Shown here: one piece after another, positions 21,251-32,648 of the stretch
Numbering within the stretch: position 1 is the stretch's first letter
How the letters are laid out: each line of letters opens with the position of its first letter
Origin: an uncultured bacterium
Lineage (GTDB): Bacteria > Patescibacteriota > Gracilibacteria > Absconditabacterales > Absconditicoccaceae
Length of the DNA: 64,000 bases
Assembly: GCA_947168815.1 (NCBI GenBank)
Contig: CAMVNG010000002.1
Coordinates: forward strand, 62,001-126,000
Direction of reading: 5' to 3'
The notes under the pieces: model-generated
The model's database searches: none
Told to the model about the DNA's origin: nothing
Seen by the model: only the letters and a program-made list of their open reading frames with translations
Translations under genes and position numbers: made by a program

Positions 21251-22328
21251 GGACTCTTGTATTTTCTAAACTTCTTAAGAATTCAGTAATCTCTTGAGCA
21301 ACTAACTCAATAGCTCATCAATCTACTCACATTACTTGGAGTGGAGTGTTTGTTTCCCATGGCTTGCAGCTACCAAATAACTGTGGATTATTTGGAAATA
21401 AACAGTATCAACAAGATCAAATAGGAACCCAAATCTTATCATCAAGAATTCGAACCATTAAGTAAAATTCTCATGATCATCCTCAGTCTGCATGAATGGA
21501 ATAAAGATATTCATTGTTATTATTTTTTTCGTAGAAAAGGATAGGCCCATGTATAGGAGCAGATCATCAATTAATCTCTAATGGTCAATAAGGAATCTTG
21601 TATCAGAACTGGTTTTCTAAAGTACTAAGTATTCATTCGTTTACGACAATTCAGTGTTGAGCATTATCAATAATACTGGATTCATCTCATATTATTTTAA
21701 TATTATCTCATCAATAGGTATAGAAATTTCATGAAGTCATAAAAAGTTCTTCTGCTGTATCTCGATCAAAGTAATATTCCGTATTTATGTCTTCAGAATA
21801 AGCTTTTCATCATGGGAAACTAGGTAATTCAATATCTAAAAAATTGTAAGAATTAATTTTGTCATAAAAACTGAGGAAATATCTTATGAAAGGATGATCT
21901 CCATTTAAATCATTATAGTAAGAATTTATTACTAAGTCATTTCCTTCATATCAAGACTTTGGATCGTTAACTTCTGTTTGAAGTTTTCAATAAAGATTTG
22001 AAAGATAATTATCAGCACATAAAACAGCATTTTCCTTTTCAGAAGAACAAGTTTTTATAATATCAGATTTTATAGTGTCTAAAAAAGTATTTAAAGCTGG
22101 TGCTGTTTTGCTTTGATAACTTAAGATATTATTCCTATCCTTGATAATATTTTTATATTCTAATTTGTCAGAGCCTTTTGTAAGATCAAGATTTCTATAA
22201 AGATATCAACCGTTAATAATGAGGTCTTCGTGCATTAGATCTGCTTGATAAAGAAAATATATCCCTCAACAAATGAAGAGCATAATGATGATTTCAATAT
22301 CGGTAACACATCGAAGTTTTATTTTCAT
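21240..22328 (-). CDS. Unknown N-terminally anchored protein (362 aa)
   Basis: A single hydrophobic segment near the N-terminus (about residues 9-28, IEIIIMLFICCGIYFLY) suggests a membrane anchor or uncleaved signal, with the rest outside. The external part is rich in Tyr, Asn, Asp and TGA-coded Gly and has a late Trp/Cys-containing region with WVPIGSCGYCLFP. It is the last gene of the minus-strand operon that starts at 25881. The stop overlaps the convergent gene by 11 bases. Function unknown. Confidence 0.65.
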
Positions 22329-22353
22329 GATTAGAAGATAGTGGCATAAAAGA

Positions 22354-22752
22354 TTATTTTTCTCAATGTCTTCGTCTTTCTAATATTAGCATTGCACTAA
22401 TAGTATCGGTTGTTGCGTTCTTTTTAAAATCAGAGACTATTTCTCAAGATTGAACACTTGTAAAATCTTCTTCAACAGTTTCAATTTCAATTCTTTGATT
22501 TTCAATAATATAATTAAGTGATTCCATGAATTTCGTTATTTTTTCTTGCACATCTTTTTGTTTCTTAGGCCATCATAAAATAATCTTTCTAATATGATAC
22601 CTTTGAATCAAATCAGCAATATAATAATATGTCATAGAATCATTCATAACATATCCAATAGGAAAAACAACATCGGCATTTTCTATCGGTGTGTATGCAA
22701 GACCAATATATTTACTTCATCGATCGATTCATAATGCATGAGCAACTTTCAT
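22354..22752 (-). CDS. ruvX: YqgF/RuvX family RNase H-fold nuclease
   Basis: Expected role: 5' maturation of pre-16S rRNA and/or Holliday junction resolution. The 132-aa protein has the family opening GIDRGSKYIGLAYT (catalytic Asp near residue 9), a central ILGWP strand (about 62-66) and a C-terminal DTISAMLILERR segment with the second acidic residue. Length is normal. Most motif glycines are TGA. It follows tsaB in the operon, which groups RNA-maturation functions together. Confidence 0.87.
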
Positions 22753-22775
22753 AATGGACAATATATAGTAATAAA

Positions 22776-23384
22776 TTATGATACATTTGGTTCAATCATA
22801 TAATTAGCTTCAAGTTTATCAACTTTATGAAGGGCTATTTCATCCCATTCTAAAGATCATCATTTATGTGTTATTAATGTGAGTCTTCAATTTCAATAAG
22901 TATATTTAAGTTGGTTATCAAGTTCTCAGAAATAAGTTTCATCATAAACTTGATCAAGATAAAGAGGTCAATATTCATCGTTATAATTATCAATATCTGC
23001 TTTTTTTATCATGCTAATTAAAGACATTTCTTTGTTATCTCGTAACCAAACATTAGATTTCTGTCAAATATATAATATTCCATAGCGAGGAATCCATCAT
23101 TTTTTATAAAAGATTTGATAGAGCTCTGGTTTTGAAATGCTATAGAATGTTATTTTATCGTTTTTTAATGTTTTAAGAAGATTAAGAGCTAATGAACCAA
23201 CTCTTAAATTAGTAAACCCTCAAGGTCAATTCAAAACAATAATTTCATCAATTCAGTATTCTCTATCTAAATCTACTATTATCTTCCCAATTTCTTTATC
23301 GACATCTTTCTTTTCTAAAAATCTTGGACTATCTAGTCCGTAGATTCCTATTTTATCAGATGAAATATCAATAAATGATTTCAT
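22776..23384 (-). CDS. tsaB: tRNA threonylcarbamoyladenosine biosynthesis protein TsaB
   Basis: TsaB is the non-catalytic partner that stabilises TsaD in the complex making the universal t6A37 tRNA modification. The 202-aa product has the diagnostic motif NGPGGFTNLRVG (about residues 52-63; two of its glycines are TGA) and ends with EANYMIEPNV, like the family C-terminus. The N-terminal ASKHA strands are weakly conserved, as usual for TsaB. It lies between the MIP18-like gene and ruvX. No TsaD gene is in the window. Confidence 0.87.
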
Positions 23385-23410
23385 ATCTATGTAATTGTGT
23401 AATCTAAATC

Positions 23411-23719
23411 TTAATTAAACATTCTTTTTAAATCTTCATCTCTAATCATTTCAGGTGTCCGCATCGGATCAAAAGTAGTTTCAACATCTATCTCGTAATC
23501 TCAAGCAACGGTAAGTGCTGCCGTTTTGACACTTTCTAACAAATAATCAGCCATGGGACATACGGGTGTCGTAAAAGACATAGTAATTAGAATTTTTTTA
23601 TTTTCCTCATTGATATCTATAGTATAGATGAGTCAAAGCGTATAAATATCAACAAGTGGGAAATCTGGGTCATAAACAGTTTGAAGCGCTTGTTGGAGCT
23701 TATGCTGGAGTTCTCACAT
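23411..23719 (-). CDS. MIP18/DUF59 family protein (SufT/PaaD-like)
   Basis: A 102-aa domain that in other bacteria assists iron-sulfur cluster assembly or protein maturation. Visible family features are TVYDPDFPLVDIYTLG (about residues 12-27), the central strand ILITMSFTTPVCP with the conserved Cys (about 40-52) and a C-terminal helix. The start is the ATG at 23719, whose second codon is TGA (Gly). It lies inside the end of the upstream gene, overlapping it by 20 bases in another frame, so the two are probably translationally coupled. No SUF operon is present in the window. Confidence 0.82.
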
Positions 23720-24104
23720 TATCTTTTCTTAATGGATCAGTAAAAATAGCATATTGCATGGCAATAAAGAGAAGTAGGCATACAATACCTATCCATTTAC
23801 TCCAGAACTCAGCAACAAGCAACAAAACATTGATTAAACAAAAAAGACCAAACAAAAATGAAGTTTTATAAGCATCTCTCTGCATTCTCTCTTTACTTGT
23901 TTTTGTTGTGACAAGCCATTGAGATCGATAAAATATGAAATAACTTCCTCATCGTAGTATTAAAAAAATTCATATGAGTCCTAAAACAAGTGCAATTGCC
24001 ATATCATCTTTAGGACTAATTAATGTAAAATCGATTATGAGAAGTATGATTCAAAAGAATAGTTTTATTAATGACGCGATAACATATATTCCTAATTTCT
24101 TCAT
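23700..24104 (-). CDS. Small multi-pass membrane protein (134 aa)
   Basis: Unknown. Four hydrophobic segments (about residues 5-25, 37-57, 80-97 and 102-118) separated by a short basic loop (TTKTSKERMQRDAYK). The track displays only its last 61 codons because of TGA glycines. It overlaps the MIP18-like gene by 20 bases and sits directly after the 300-aa membrane protein. Confidence 0.65.
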
Positions 24105-24118
24105 AATTGAAAAAGTTA

Positions 24119-25021
24119 TTAAAAATTAACATTAACACCTTCGTGCTCATATTCTTGTTTTTGTTCTTCCATAAGTGTCTCGGTATCAAGTTCTGCACGA
24201 GATTTAAGATAGAATGGATTTGATCCTAATTCATAGAACTTACCATATACGATATCCCAAAGTCCTTGTCAAAGAATCATTAGAGGGAAAACAAGTATAG
24301 GTGTTAAGAATATCATCATTTGAGCTTTACTTTCATTGGCACTCTGTAGGAGTGTTGGCGCAAGCATAACAGAAAGTACTGAAATTGAGAAACAGAAACC
24401 GAGACAACATCACATTAGAGATGAAGCAGAGTAGTTTGGATTGACTACAAATTCCATTTGACACATTGAGAGAAAACTAGCAAGACAAACATAAAGTACA
24501 AACCCAACAACAGATGCATTTGGTAAATCTTTAAATGTTAAGAAGATGACAGCCATACCAATTGCAAGTATTCCGTTTGTTAATAGTAATAATCCAACTG
24601 TTTTTCAAATATCTGAATATCTTCATGAAAAAAAGAATGTATATATAACCATTAAAAATAAGGTTCCAACAAAACTAACAACAAAACCTAACAAAAGACT
24701 AATTATCCAAGCAAATTCGCTTTCTGAATTCAAAAGTCAAGCTCATGTAATTGCCTTCTCAGCTCATCATCCTAAAAGTCATCAAACGAATAAGAAGAGA
24801 ACATAAAAGAGAACAGCCATAAGAATTCATACAATAACTCCAATAATAACTTTTCATAAAAGAGCCCAACCTCAAATTGTTGATGGAGAATTTAATAAAC
24901 GATCTAGTTTTGCTCTTTGTTCCTTTGCATAAGCATTAGGATTAATTGGCTGCATACCTCAATCAATTCATGGTATGACAAAGGAAACAGCGGTATTATT
25001 TTGTGGATTTTCTTGTGACAT
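24119..25021 (-). CDS. Multi-pass membrane protein (300 aa)
   Basis: Unknown. A polar N-terminus of about 65 residues precedes six or seven hydrophobic segments with many TGA glycines, and the tail is acidic (EEQKQEYEHEG). Probably an inner-membrane protein with the N-terminus in the cytosol. It lies between the lipoprotein gene (18 bases upstream) and the 134-aa membrane protein, so this part of the operon may encode one envelope complex. Confidence 0.65.
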
Positions 25022-25039
25022 CGAAATTAAAACAAACAA

Positions 25040-25579
25040 TTAAAAATTCATTTGAAGAGAAGATAATTCACTTACAAATCTCTTAGTATGTGAGCTTTCA
25101 GTACTTGCATAAGAAAGCATAAGTACAGAAGGACTTTTTTCTACAAAGAGTTGCGCAACAGATAATTCCTTTCAATCTGAAACAATATTAAATGTTTTAA
25201 GAATTGCGGGATGTGAATTAGATCATTCACCAACGCTAGTTTTTTTGCTTTTTTCTTTAGAAAGATCGTATCATCATATAAGTTTTAAATGATTTATAGA
25301 AGTTTGTACATATGATGAAAGATTTGTACTTGAAACACCTGCAGTGGATGTATCTGAAGCAATAACAAGTGTATCTAAATCCTTACTGTTTTCACCAGCG
25401 ACCTCTTGAAACATTATGTCTCAATTATCATCATTGAAGGAAATAACTTGCATATTTGCCTTAAGACTTGGATTTCGTGTTATATCTCAAGACTCAATCT
25501 TAAGATCATAAGAACTTCAACATCAAGATAAACAGAGTAGTGTAACTCAAAGAAAAGGTAAGAGAATGTGCTTTTTCAT
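25040..25579 (-). CDS. Lipoprotein of unknown function
   Basis: The 179-aa product starts MKKHILLPFLGVTLLCLSGC, a classic lipoprotein signal peptide with the lipobox LSGC; the Gly of the lipobox is encoded by TGA, so standard-code annotation would miss it. The mature part (from Cys20) is a polar extracytoplasmic domain of about 160 residues without recognised motifs. Its ATG overlaps the stop of the upstream gene by one base (TAATG). Signal peptidase II (lspA) and an Lgt-like gene occur in the same window. Confidence 0.78.
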
Positions 25580-25881
25580 TAGAGAAGTACATATACAAGA
25601 GCTAAAACAATTCAAATAACAACACCAATTATAAAGGATTTGTTAAGAATTTTCCCTTGAACAGTTAAATCGTATGATGCAGGATTTTTTCCTTGCCAAA
25701 CAATTGCTATAAGATATCCGATCATTATTCAGCAGAATACAAGATATCCTGGCATAACAATTTCTTTAACAATATTAAAGGCTCATTCTCAGAGTATTAT
25801 ATCCCCTCTAACAAGAAGAATACCCATAATAATGGTAAAACAATAAAAAAATCACCTTAATACCTGGAAAAGAATTGCCAT
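25579..25881 (-). CDS. Small membrane protein (100 aa), first gene of the operon
   Basis: Three hydrophobic segments (about residues 8-24, 42-62 and 80-99) and a short polar loop (WQGKNPASYDLTVQGKI). Two-helix and three-helix proteins of this style are found beside secretion or pilus genes, but no specific family is visible. Its TAA overlaps the ATG of the lipoprotein gene by one base, indicating translational coupling. It opens the operon that runs down to 21240. Confidence 0.6.
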
Positions 25882-25991
25882 ATTTTGTGAAGCAAAGAAC
25901 TAAATTCACTTGAAAAATAAGATTTTATTTAGGAAAATCAAGTAAAAGTTATGTTTATAAAATAGGATATATTGGAGTATTAAAGAACTGC

Positions 25992-26019
25992 TTGAAAAAA
26001 TAACTTGTGTTCGTATAAC
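25992..26019 (+). promoter_or_regulatory. Candidate promoter for argS
   Basis: TTGAAA and TATAAC are separated by 16 bases, about 35 bases before the ATG. Confidence 0.45.
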
Positions 26020-26053
26020 TTTAACCAGTAATATTTTATAAGTTGTTTTAATA

Positions 26054-27763
26054 ATGATAACAAAGTATAAATCAAAATTTGCAGAAGTAATTGCTCCATT
26101 TTTCTGAAAAACTCCTGACGAATTGATAGCTCTTATTCAATTGGCCCCTGAAAATGTAATATGAGATTTTGCATTTCCTTGTTTTCAATTTGCAAAAAAT
26201 ATGCAAAAGGCACCGAACATAATTGCACAAGATTTGGAAGAGTTTCTAAATGATAAAACTTCAGATTATTTTTCTTGATTTAAGGCTGTTTGACCATATG
26301 TTAATGCATGTTTAAATGTAGAATATTTAGCTAAACAAATAATAACTGAAGTTAATGAAAGAAGAAGTGAATATTGAAAAGCTCCTTCAACCTGAAAAAC
26401 AATGCTATTGGAATGATGGGCTCCAAACACACATAAATCAATACATATTTGACATGTAAGAAATTTCCTTTTAAGTGAAAGTATATCAAGACTTTTAGCT
26501 TTTGCTTGAAATAAAGTTATTAAGACTTGTTATCCTTGAGATATCTGAACTCATGTTGCAAAGTGGCTATGGTATTATATGAATCTTTCTAATCAAGAGT
26601 TTCCTAAAGAAAATTTTACAAAATGGGTTTGAAATATTTATACCTTAGCAACTCAAGAAATAGAGAAAAATCCTGATTTATATAAGCCTCAAGTTGAAAA
26701 ACTACAAAAAGATTTAGAAGATTGAGATGAGCAGCTTGTTGCTTTATGGAAAGAAACAAGAGAGTTATGTCTACAAGATATGAAACATATTTTTGCTGAA
26801 CTCTGAACAGAACACTTAGATAAATGGTATTATGAAAGTGAGGTTGAAAAACCATGAATTAAAATAGTTAATGATTTATTAGAAAGAGGAATTGCAAAGA
26901 AATCACAAGGGGCTGTGGTTATGGATTTAGAAGAATTTGATTTATGAGTATTCCTATTATTAAAGTCTACTTGAGCTTCTCTTTATTCAACAAAAGATAT
27001 AGCTCTTGCATACCAGAAAAAACAAGATTTCCCAGAATATGATAAATCATTGTATGTTGTTGGTTTAGAACAGGAACATCATTTCCAGCAACTATTTAAA
27101 ACGTTGGAGTTAATCTGATTTGATTATGATAAATTAAAGCATGTTTCTTACGCATTAGTTAGCCTCTCAGAGGGAAAAATGGCTTCACGCTTAGGAAATA
27201 TTGTATTATATGAAGACTTCCGTGATGATCTTCTTGCAAAAGCAAAAGAAATGGTCGCTTGACGTGATTTACCAGAAGATGAAAAAGAGAAAATAGCTCA
27301 TGATGTTGCTTTTGCAGCTATGAAGTTTTCAATGCTATTGCAAGATTCAGAAAAGGGTATAATTTTTGATAGAGATCAAGCACTTTCTTTTGAGGGTGAA
27401 ACTGGTCCATATTTGCAATATATGTATGCAAGAATGTGTTCTATCTTCAAAAAAGCAGGAGATGTAAAATGAAATGTTGATTATTCTCTTTTAACAACAG
27501 ATGCAGAAAAGTCACTTTTGCTATTGTTGGCAGGTTTCCCATGAATAGTGTTGAAAAGTGCAGAGGAGTTTAAACCAAATGGAATTGCAAGATTTGCACT
27601 TAACTTAGCAAAAGAGTTTTCAAGTTATTATCATCAATCTAAAATTCTTGATGACGAGAATGAAGATTTAATGGCTACTCGTTTATCATTACTTCATGCT
27701 TTACAGCAGACGCTTAAAAATGCATTAACAATATTAGGAATTGAAACACCTGAAAGTATGTAG
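26054..27763 (+). CDS. argS: Arginyl-tRNA synthetase
   Basis: Charges tRNA-Arg. The 569-aa class I enzyme has the HIGH motif as [14 protein letters not shown] (about residues 132-145), a following P-G-D-x-G-T-H-like region ([16 protein letters not shown]), and the region equivalent to KMSKS as [10 protein letters not shown] (about 374-383). The C-terminal DALR-type helical domain ends in [17 protein letters not shown]. The Gly of HIGH is TGA. Length is typical. It is followed 25 bases later by lspA, probably co-transcribed. Confidence 0.95.
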
Positions 27764-27788
27764 TTTATTCGATTGTTTTTTATAATAT

Positions 27789-28220
27789 ATGTCATATTTA
27801 AAAGGAGGTATTTGAATAGGAATTTTGTTCTGAATTGATCTTTTGACCAAATATCTTTTTTGTGATTGTTGAATAGGTAAAGATTTGTGGCTGTTTGAAC
27901 CAGTTGTTAATCACTGAATTTCATGGTGAATATCAGCAAGTCTTTACTTTGTTATTCCTGTCTCAATTCTCTGAATAGTTGCTTTTTTTTGGTTATGGAA
28001 AAAGAAATATTTGAGTGATATTGTTTTAATTTTCTTGTTGGCTTGAACTCTTTGAAATCTTTTTGATAGAATATTTTTATGAGGTGTAAGAGATTTTATA
28101 AGTATATGAAAATTTCCAGTGTTTAATATGGCTGATGTCTATTTAACTATAGGAGTAATTCGGCTCATTATCGAGGACTTGTGAGTTCTACAATATTTAA
28201 AGAAGTGGTTAAAAAAATAA
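27789..28220 (+). CDS. lspA: Lipoprotein signal peptidase (signal peptidase II)
   Basis: Aspartic protease that removes signal peptides from diacylglyceryl-modified prolipoproteins in the inner membrane. The 143-aa protein has four hydrophobic segments and the two catalytic blocks: GNLFDRI (about residues 91-97) and FNMADVYLTIG (about 112-122), with GGVRDF between them. The two catalytic Asp are the ones in DRI and MAD. Many transmembrane glycines are TGA, so the track missed the gene entirely. A lipoprotein substrate is encoded at 25040-25579. Confidence 0.93.
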
Positions 28221-28239
28221 TAAAATATTTTAGAAAATT

Positions 28240-29583
28240 TTATAATTTGTATGTTTTTCGATATTTTTTAAAACATACATAAGAAACAATAATACTAAGA
28301 AGCTCTGCTGCAGGTATTGAATACCAGATTCATGAGATTCAAAATATTTTTGGGAAAATAATAATAAATATTGCCGTCAGAATGATGCTTCTAATTATTG
28401 AAATAATTGCAGATATTTTGTCATTTCATACACTAGTGAAAAATGATGAAGTATAGATGTTTATTCAAGCAAATAGGAAACAAATAAAGAAAGGAATACT
28501 TCAAGATAATGCTAAATTATATACAAGTTCATTTTCTCAGGTTAATATCGTTATAAAATATTTTCCAAAAAGATATGAACATATGGTGAGCACACAAGAT
28601 GAAATAAGTACAATTTTTAAGTTGTGCGTAACTAGTTTTCTTAGTGCATGATAATTTTTTTCTCAGTAATAATAGCTTTCAATAGGGGCTATTCAATTTG
28701 ATAATCACATATAAATTGAGTAAATGATAAGCTGAAAATATAGAATGATAGTTGCTGCAGCAACTCCATTTTCTCAAAAATATTTAATAATAATGATATT
28801 AAATAAGAATGTTGTAATACTTATAGACACATCTGTCACCATTTCAGAAGATCAATTCTTTAATATATTTAATAGCTCTCAAAGTTTAGTTTTGAATTTT
28901 GTAAAATAGAGGGGGGTATTTTTTTCACAAAAATATACAATTCAGTAGATACTTATAAGAGACCACGCAATTCAAGATGCTAGACCAGCTCAAGATACTC
29001 ATAAATGAAAATAATTAATGAGTAAATATCAGAGAACAATATTTATAATTCATCAAAAGATGGTAATTATAAGTCATGTTTTTGGCTTTCACGCAGTAAT
29101 AAAAAACATTTGGAAGACTTGTTGCAAGAGAGCTGCAACAGAAAAGAGGGATATTACTTTTAAATATTTAAAACTATTTAAATATAAATCTTCGTTGGCT
29201 CAAAGAAATTTAACTATAGATCAAGAAAGAAAATATGAAATAATAGAAAGTATTATACCTATTATTATTGTCGTTAAAATAATTTGGGTGAATGAAGATC
29301 TAGCCTCGGTTTCTTTCCCTTCTCATAGTTTTTCTCATATACTTGCGCTTCATCAAATTCATATCATAACGCCCAAAGCAACAATTAAACAAATATAAGG
29401 GTATACAATATTGATGCTTGATAGGGCATCAGTTCAAATATATAAAGAAGCTAATAGTCCATCTGCAATTCCATACAATGCAGTAAATATCATCATTAAT
29501 ACTGATGGAAATGTATATATCAGAATATCTTTTGTACTTTGAATTGTGATTAATGGTTTCCTATGCCTTCCTCGTTTTTTCAT
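28240..29583 (-). CDS. MATE family efflux transporter
   Basis: A 447-aa polytopic protein with about 12 hydrophobic segments in two related halves. The N-terminal half contains the MATE-type first helix (STKDILIYTFPSVLMMIFTALYG), which is diagnostic by arrangement rather than by one strict motif. MATE proteins export cationic drugs or metabolites using a Na+ or H+ gradient; the substrate cannot be told. The gene is monocistronic and convergent with lspA, separated by 19 bases. The track shows only shadow ORFs on the other strand. Confidence 0.85.
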
Positions 29584-29708
29584 ATTAAAATCAATGTATA
29601 AAAATTTTTTAACATATGTACTTATTCATGTTAAAAACACAACAATTTTTTACTTGAATTTTTTTTGCTTAATACTATTACTCTAGTATTTATAAACAAA
29701 ATAATGGT

Positions 29709-30230
29709 ATGGAGAATAAAAGAATAGATATGATTTTGGTCGATGAAAATGATAATGAAATATGATTAGAAGAAAAAATAATAACTCACCAAAAATGATT
29801 GTTACATAGAGCAATTTCTGTTATTATTATTAACAAAAAATGAGAAATGCTTTTACAACAAAGAGCATTAAATAAGTACCATTGTTGATGAATGTGGACA
29901 AATGCAACGTGTACACACCCTTATAAAAATGAATCAAATATTGAAGCAGCACATAGAAGACTTCAAGAAGAAATGGGTTTTGATACAGATCTTAAAGAGA
30001 TTTTTGAATTTAAATATTTAGCAGAATTTAATAACTGATTAATAGAAAATGAATATGACCATGTGTTCATAGGTCATTATGATTGAGAAGTTAATCCAAA
30101 TAAAGAGGAGGTTAATGATTTCAAATGGGTATCAATACCAGATATTCAGGATGATATTTTTGCAGAACCAGGAATTTATACACAATGGTTTAAGATAATT
30201 TTAGGACAGTATTCATCTAGTATCGAATAA
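29709..30230 (+). CDS. idi: Isopentenyl-diphosphate delta-isomerase, type I
   Basis: Interconverts IPP and DMAPP. The 173-aa Nudix-fold protein has the active-site Cys region WTNATCTHP (about residues 61-69), the Nudix-like helix AAHRRLQEEMGF (about 79-90) and the catalytic Glu region ENEYDHVFIGHY (about 112-123). I chose ATG at 29709 because an ATG five bases upstream (29704) is closed by TAG after seven codons. No other isoprenoid genes are in the window, so the enzyme may act on imported or salvaged IPP; that is an inference. Confidence 0.9.
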
Positions 30231-30235
30231 TATAA

Positions 30236-30264
30236 TTGATTTTACATAATCAGATTTCTATAAC
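30236..30264 (+). promoter_or_regulatory. Promoter for the 30293 gene
   Basis: TTGATT and TATAAC are separated by 17 bases. The leader before the ATG would be about 20 bases. Confidence 0.5.
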
Positions 30265-30292
30265 ATAGTTGTAAAAACAAATACAAATAACT

Positions 30293-30718
30293 ATGGCAAA
30301 TTTAATATTATTTAAAAAAGCGGAAAGTTATGCAAATATTAAGCAAGCTTTCTCGAAAGTAATTGAAGAATTTTTGCCAACGCTAACTTCTAGTTATCTA
30401 CCAGAAGCTTATGCATGGCAAAGTTACCTGAAGTATTTTACAGAACACAAAGGTCCGTACATTACTAATCGAGTTGCAAATGTCTATATTAAAGATATTT
30501 GCACCTATCTTGAATTCATCGCATTGCCGCAGACAGCCCAATTTCATCTTTATGATGCAAATGAACGAGTGCAAAAGTATGTGAGAATACATGATGATTA
30601 CTTGATAAAAGGGATTCTAATAGTACCGAATGAGGATTCCTCAAATAGTGTGGAAGATAATGTTATAATTGAGGAAAAAATTGCAACATATGTTAAAGAA
30701 TTCCTCGATAAAAAGTAA
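30293..30718 (+). CDS. Unknown 141-aa protein, TGA-free
   Basis: A soluble, mixed alpha/beta protein without recognised motifs and with an acidic C-terminal helix. It has only two glycines (GGT, GGG) and no TGA, and uses codons such as GCG, CCG and ACG more freely than neighbours. It has its own promoter and terminator and is convergent with another TGA-free gene at 30823. It stops at TAA. Function unknown. Confidence 0.65.
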   Translation: MANLILFKKAESYANIKQAFSKVIEEFLPTLTSSYLPEAYAWQSYLKYFTEHKGPYITNRVANVYIKDICTYLEFIALPQTAQFHLYDANERVQKYVRIHDDYLIKGILIVPNEDSSNSVEDNVIIEEKIATYVKEFLDKK

Positions 30719-30736
30719 AATACTTAGCTGAGTAAT

Positions 30737-30769
30737 AAAATCTCTGGAGCTATACTTCAGAGATTTTTT
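30737..30769 (+). terminator. Terminator after the 30293 gene
   Basis: AATCTCTGGAG pairs with CTTCAGAGATT (one G-U pair), followed by TTTTT. Confidence 0.8.
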
Positions 30770-30771
30770 GA

Positions 30772-30803
30772 AAAAGGAATCACCTAAAATAGGAGATTCC
30801 TTT
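30772..30803 (-). terminator. Terminator for the 30823 gene
   Basis: AAAGGAATC / GATTCCTTT with an inner CCT/AGG pairing; on the minus strand it is followed by a short T run. Confidence 0.65.
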
Positions 30804-30822
30804 AATATTGATACACAAAACG

Positions 30823-31089
30823 TTACTTTTTCTCCTCAAACAGGAAGAGATAAACATCTGGATTCTGGGAAAGCATACACTTTGGTTGTATGTCTGGACA
30901 TAGTTTTTCAAACTCAACAAGCGCTTCTGCAAGTTCTTCTGGGTTCCTACCAATATTGATTGTAGAGATACCAACAGGTCTCATACTACTTGGCCATGAG
31001 AATTTTACTTGAACATACTTTCCAGCTCTTACTTTGAAGTCAGCAGTTTTCCCATCACTGAGGGTTACTTTAAAAAAATCTTTTGCCAT
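30823..31089 (-). CDS. Unknown 88-aa protein, TGA-free
   Basis: A small soluble protein beginning MAKDFFKVTLSDGKTADFKV; its first half looks like a beta-rich fold and its second half like a helix (EELAEALVEFEKL) and strand. Its four glycines are all GGN. It has its own promoter (TTGAAA, 17 bases, TACATT) and terminator. It could be a small RNA- or protein-binding domain, but I see no family signature. The overlapping plus-strand ORF at 30768 is a shadow. Confidence 0.6.
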   Translation of the reverse strand: MAKDFFKVTLSDGKTADFKVRAGKYVQVKFSWPSSMRPVGISTINIGRNPEELAEALVEFEKLCPDIQPKCMLSQNPDVYLFLFEEKK

Positions 31090-31119
31090 ATAACTATTGT
31101 TTTTGTTTTTTGCAAATCA

Positions 31120-31148
31120 AATGTAGAGATTCAATAGTTGAATTTCAA
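31120..31148 (-). promoter_or_regulatory. Promoter for the 30823 gene
   Basis: On the minus strand TTGAAA and TACATT are separated by 17 bases, about 30 bases upstream of the ATG. Confidence 0.42.
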
Positions 31149-31221
31149 GTGATAGTCTAACTATTTCATACTTTTACAAATCTCTTGTATTTTTGTTTCA
31201 AAACACTAGCTTCATGTATAG

Positions 31222-32505
<1,284 letters not shown>

Positions 32506-32522
32506 AAATTTACAATAAAAAA

Positions 32523-32551
32523 AGAACCTAAGGACCACTTAGGTTTTTTTT
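32523..32551 (+). terminator. Terminator after eno
   Basis: AACCTAAG / CTTAGGTT stem with a five-base loop, followed by T7. Confidence 0.88.
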
Positions 32552-32648
32552 ATTAAAAAAATGTTTAATTTTTTTGCTAAAATTTGCAAGATTTGATAAT
32601 TTTAGATATACTTAATATATATGAGCATTTTATATACTATTATTAATC

